A stretch of DNA of 64,000 nt from positions 5,890,001-5,954,000 of the forward strand of contig NZ_CP121196.1 in NCBI RefSeq assembly GCF_039994875.1, read 5' to 3'. Shown here one piece after another: positions 61,686 through 64,000 of the stretch (positions within the stretch are counted from its first letter, which is position 1; each line of letters starts with the position of its first letter). The translations under genes and the position numbers were made by a program. This DNA is from Telmatobacter sp. DSM 110680 (GTDB lineage: Bacteria > Acidobacteriota > Terriglobia > Terriglobales > Acidobacteriaceae). The notes below the pieces were generated by a model that did no database searches, was not told the DNA's origin, and saw nothing but the letters and a program-made list of their open reading frames with translations.

Positions 61686-62804
61686 CTAAATCAGTTCGTC
61701 TCGCCCTGACAGTCCCAGTTCCTTGACCACCTTGCCTACGTCCTGCGAATGATCGCGGTGCGCGATGAGCAGCGCATCCTCGGTATCGACAATGACAAGG
61801 TTTTCAACGCCGACGAGGGCAACAAATTTCTTGGGGCTGTAGATGTAGTTGTTGCCGGCTTCGATGGTGAGGTGGCCATCGGACTCGGCAACATTGCCGT
61901 CCCCGTCGCCGCGCAGCCGCGTCTCCATCTGGTACTCGTAGAGCGAGGCCCACGAGCCAAGATCGTTCCACGCAAATTCCGCCGGTACGCAGTAAAGATG
62001 GGATGCGTGCTCGCCTTTGGCCGAACGCGGTTCGAGCACCGCATAATCCACCGAGATGTTCTCGCACTTTGGATAGAGATCGCGAAATACATTTTCAAAT
62101 TCAGGTGTTCCAAAGCTGGCGGCAATCTTTTCGAGCAGTGGTGCGGTCTCCGGCAGGTGTTCGCGCACAGCGTTAGCCAATGTCTTTGCCGACCACAGGA
62201 ACATTCCCGAATTCCAGTAATAATTTCCTGACGCGACAAACTCCTGGGCACGGTTGAGATTCGGCTTCTCAGTGAATCGACGAACCCGGAGAGCAGATTC
62301 GGCGCCATCGTCCTCGCCTGTCTCAATGTAGCCATATCCCGTTTCAGGGCGAGTCGGCTCTATTCCCAGAACGATAATGTTGTCGCCTGCCGCAGCCAGC
62401 GCGATGCCCTTTTGCAGAGCCTTCAGGAACCGGGGCTCGTCGGCAATCACGTGGTCCGACGGGAAGACGCCCAGGACAGCCTCGGGATTTTCGCGTTCGA
62501 TGAGGAAGGCGGCCAAACCGCAGGCCGGGGCGGTGTTGCGAGCTACCGGCTCCTCGATGATCTGGTGGCGCGGAACTCCGGTCAGCTGATCGGCGATCTC
62601 ATGCGCCAGGAACTCATTGGTGATCACCCAAGTTTTTTCCAACGAGGCGAGGGGCTTCAGGCGTTCCACCGTCTGCTGAATCATGGAGCGCTCGCCATCG
62701 AGCGCTAGCACTTGTTTGGCCCGGGCGCGGCGGGAGCGGGGCCAGAAGCGAGTTCCGCTACCTCCGGCAAGTATGACTGGACGAAAATCTATGGAGTTCG
62801 GCAT
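61686..62804 (-). CDS. manC: Mannose-1-phosphate guanylyltransferase
   Basis: A 372-residue cytoplasmic nucleotidyltransferase of the ManC/GMP family; it has the catalytic domain only and no fused isomerase. It makes GDP-mannose from GTP and mannose 1-phosphate. Seen are the signature VILAGGSGTRFWPRSRRARAKQ (K as catalytic residue), EEPVARNTAPA, FPSDHVI, RFTEKPNLNRA and WNSGMFLW. ATG at 62804 is preferred over the GTG nine bases upstream, as AGGA lies ten bases before the ATG. GDP-mannose feeds cell-surface polysaccharide or glycoprotein synthesis. Confidence 0.92.
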   Translation of the reverse strand: MPNSIDFRPVILAGGSGTRFWPRSRRARAKQVLALDGERSMIQQTVERLKPLASLEKTWVITNEFLAHEIADQLTGVPRHQIIEEPVARNTAPACGLAAFLIERENPEAVLGVFPSDHVIADEPRFLKALQKGIALAAAGDNIIVLGIEPTRPETGYGYIETGEDDGAESALRVRRFTEKPNLNRAQEFVASGNYYWNSGMFLWSAKTLANAVREHLPETAPLLEKIAASFGTPEFENVFRDLYPKCENISVDYAVLEPRSAKGEHASHLYCVPAEFAWNDLGSWASLYEYQMETRLRGDGDGNVAESDGHLTIEAGNNYIYSPKKFVALVGVENLVIVDTEDALLIAHRDHSQDVGKVVKELGLSGRDELI

Positions 62805-63029
62805 GGAAAACACATCCTACTCGACAGAAGCTAGGTTTGCACAGTGATGGGCGATACTTTTAGGTCCAACAAGCCTATAGCTGGCAGACTCGCCTGCGTA
62901 AAAAGAGGTTAGCATCCCTTTCTGGCGGTTTTTCACCATGCGGGCGGTCGACAAGCCGAGCACCACTTTCGTTCAGGCAAGTTCAATATCCCGGGAATGG
63001 GAGAGGGCAATATCGGGTAAGCTAGCTGC

Positions 63030-63974
63030 ATGTTCGGCATCGGCCAAGGGTCTTTCCGCCTCTTCCGCATCAACGGAATCGACGTCTTTCTTAATTGGAC
63101 GTGGTTCCTAGTCGCGCTGTACGAAATCGAGGCCCGCAAGGGCCGGTACAGTTCCGTAGTGTGGAACGTGGTCGAGTACCTCGCCCTCTTTGCGATCGTT
63201 CTCACGCATGAATTCGGACACGCGCTGGCATGCCGTTCGGTCGGCGGGACGGCGGACAAGATTATGCTGTGGCCTCTTGGCGGTGTGGCGTATGTCAATC
63301 CGCCGCAACGGCCGGGCGCTACGTTGTGGAGCATCGCTGCGGGGCCGCTGGTGAATGTGGTGCTGGCGCTTCCACTGACGGTGGCATTTGCGACTGCCCA
63401 GTCGGCGGGCTGGCGCACTTCAATGCCTGACGCTTATCAGCTGATTTATGCCGTCCTTGTCACTGACATCGTATTGTTGCTGTTCAATATTCTGCCCATC
63501 TATCCCCTTGATGGCGGGCAGATATTGCGCTCGCTGCTCTGGTATCCGCTGGGCCGCGCTCGCAGTTTGCTGGTTGCTGCCTCTTTCGGGTTCGTCGGGG
63601 TTGCCGGCTTGCTGGCTCTTGCTCTCTGGACGCAGTCCGTGTGGACAGGCCTTATTGCTGCCTACGCCGGGATGAACTGCTGGAATGGCTTCAAGACGGC
63701 GCGGGCGTTGCGCAAGCTTGAGAAGATTCCTCGCCGCCAGGGATTTGCCTGCCCCAGTTGCCGGACGGCGCCGCCTATCGGAGCAATCTGGCGCTGCAAC
63801 AAATGCGCTACCAGCTTCGACACGTTCGAGACGGGCGGCGTCTGCCCGCAATGTTCGGCACGGTTTGACAGGACCGCTTGCCTCGATTGCCGGCAATCCT
63901 ATCCAGTGAGCGAATGGCAGGTCGGCTATGTGCCCGGTGTGGGCGTGATGTCGGGTGAAGTGGCCGCGAAATAA
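63030..63974 (+). CDS. Site-2 protease (M50) with C-terminal zinc ribbons
   Basis: A 314-residue polytopic protease. Five to six hydrophobic segments surround the zinc site HEFGH (60-64) and the second ligand region FNILPIYPLDGGQILR (about 152-167). The C-terminus from about 235 lies outside the membrane and has four CxxC pairs (CPSC, CNKC, CPQC, CLDC), which should form two zinc ribbons. Site-2 proteases cut membrane-bound factors such as anti-sigma proteins inside the membrane; the ribbon may recruit a partner. It is divergent from manC. Confidence 0.9.
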   Translation: MFGIGQGSFRLFRINGIDVFLNWTWFLVALYEIEARKGRYSSVVWNVVEYLALFAIVLTHEFGHALACRSVGGTADKIMLWPLGGVAYVNPPQRPGATLWSIAAGPLVNVVLALPLTVAFATAQSAGWRTSMPDAYQLIYAVLVTDIVLLLFNILPIYPLDGGQILRSLLWYPLGRARSLLVAASFGFVGVAGLLALALWTQSVWTGLIAAYAGMNCWNGFKTARALRKLEKIPRRQGFACPSCRTAPPIGAIWRCNKCATSFDTFETGGVCPQCSARFDRTACLDCRQSYPVSEWQVGYVPGVGVMSGEVAAK

Positions 63975-64000
63975 GCTCGCACTTCAGCTTAAAAACACGA

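Overview
The window looks like a chromosomal segment of an Acidobacteriota bacterium, most likely class Terriglobia (inferred from gene content, not from a marker gene). The clues are two large Oar-type TonB-dependent receptors with N-terminal carboxypeptidase-regulatory domains, secreted TPR proteins, a CRTAC1/FG-GAP/UnbV protein, a Ser/Thr kinase with a TPR ectodomain, a very large secreted mosaic protein with NHL, MBG and choice-of-anchor-D modules, and many glycoside hydrolases. No rRNA, tRNA, CRISPR array, insertion sequence or phage gene was recognised.

Layout. (1) 1-1342: 3' end of a LytS-type histidine kinase and a small SRPBCC protein. (2) 1524-13415: a hydrogen/NAD(P)H locus. On the minus strand lies hoxE - hoxF/gltD fusion - hoxU, a soluble diaphorase without hoxYH. 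Divergent from it, after an orphan GrlR-like gene, is a six-gene, translationally coupled operon for a membrane-bound group 4 [NiFe] hydrogenase with both Ni-binding CxxC motifs. Its ion-translocating arm is one 1029-residue fusion of two antiporter-like subunits, and its catalytic subunit ends exactly at the CTDR motif. (3) 13766-31385: a transmembrane Ser/Thr kinase, a secreted protein of about 4060 residues with an embedded metzincin motif and an array of at least 43 eight-residue repeats, and a divergent FHA-GAF-PP2C phosphatase. (4) 31963-40380: a TonB receptor and TPR protein, a seven-haem cytochrome c with two small paralogous secreted coiled-coil proteins, and fdhD. (5) 40425-57571: a carbohydrate-use region with GH3, GH39, CRTAC1, TPR protein, TonB receptor, a six-hairpin glycosidase, a GH144-like glucanase and a GH28-like enzyme, with a LacI-type palindrome between the divergent receptor and hydrolase genes. 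(6) 57580-59015: two small membrane proteins and an XRE regulator behind a perfect 26-bp palindrome. (7) 59432-63974: a Dabb protein, phosphohexomutase and mannose-1-phosphate guanylyltransferase (GDP-mannose supply), two copies of a 66-bp intergenic repeat, and a zinc-ribbon site-2 protease.

How the genes may work together. The strongest candidate for an under-described system is region 2. A soluble NAD(P)-handling flavoprotein module with both NADH-type (FMN) and NADPH-type (FAD, GltD-like) sites faces a compact membrane hydrogenase, which suggests exchange of electrons between H2, NADH and NADPH with ion pumping. This coupling is inference. Region 5 looks like a coordinated glycan uptake and degradation locus, with beta-1,2-glucan as one plausible substrate.
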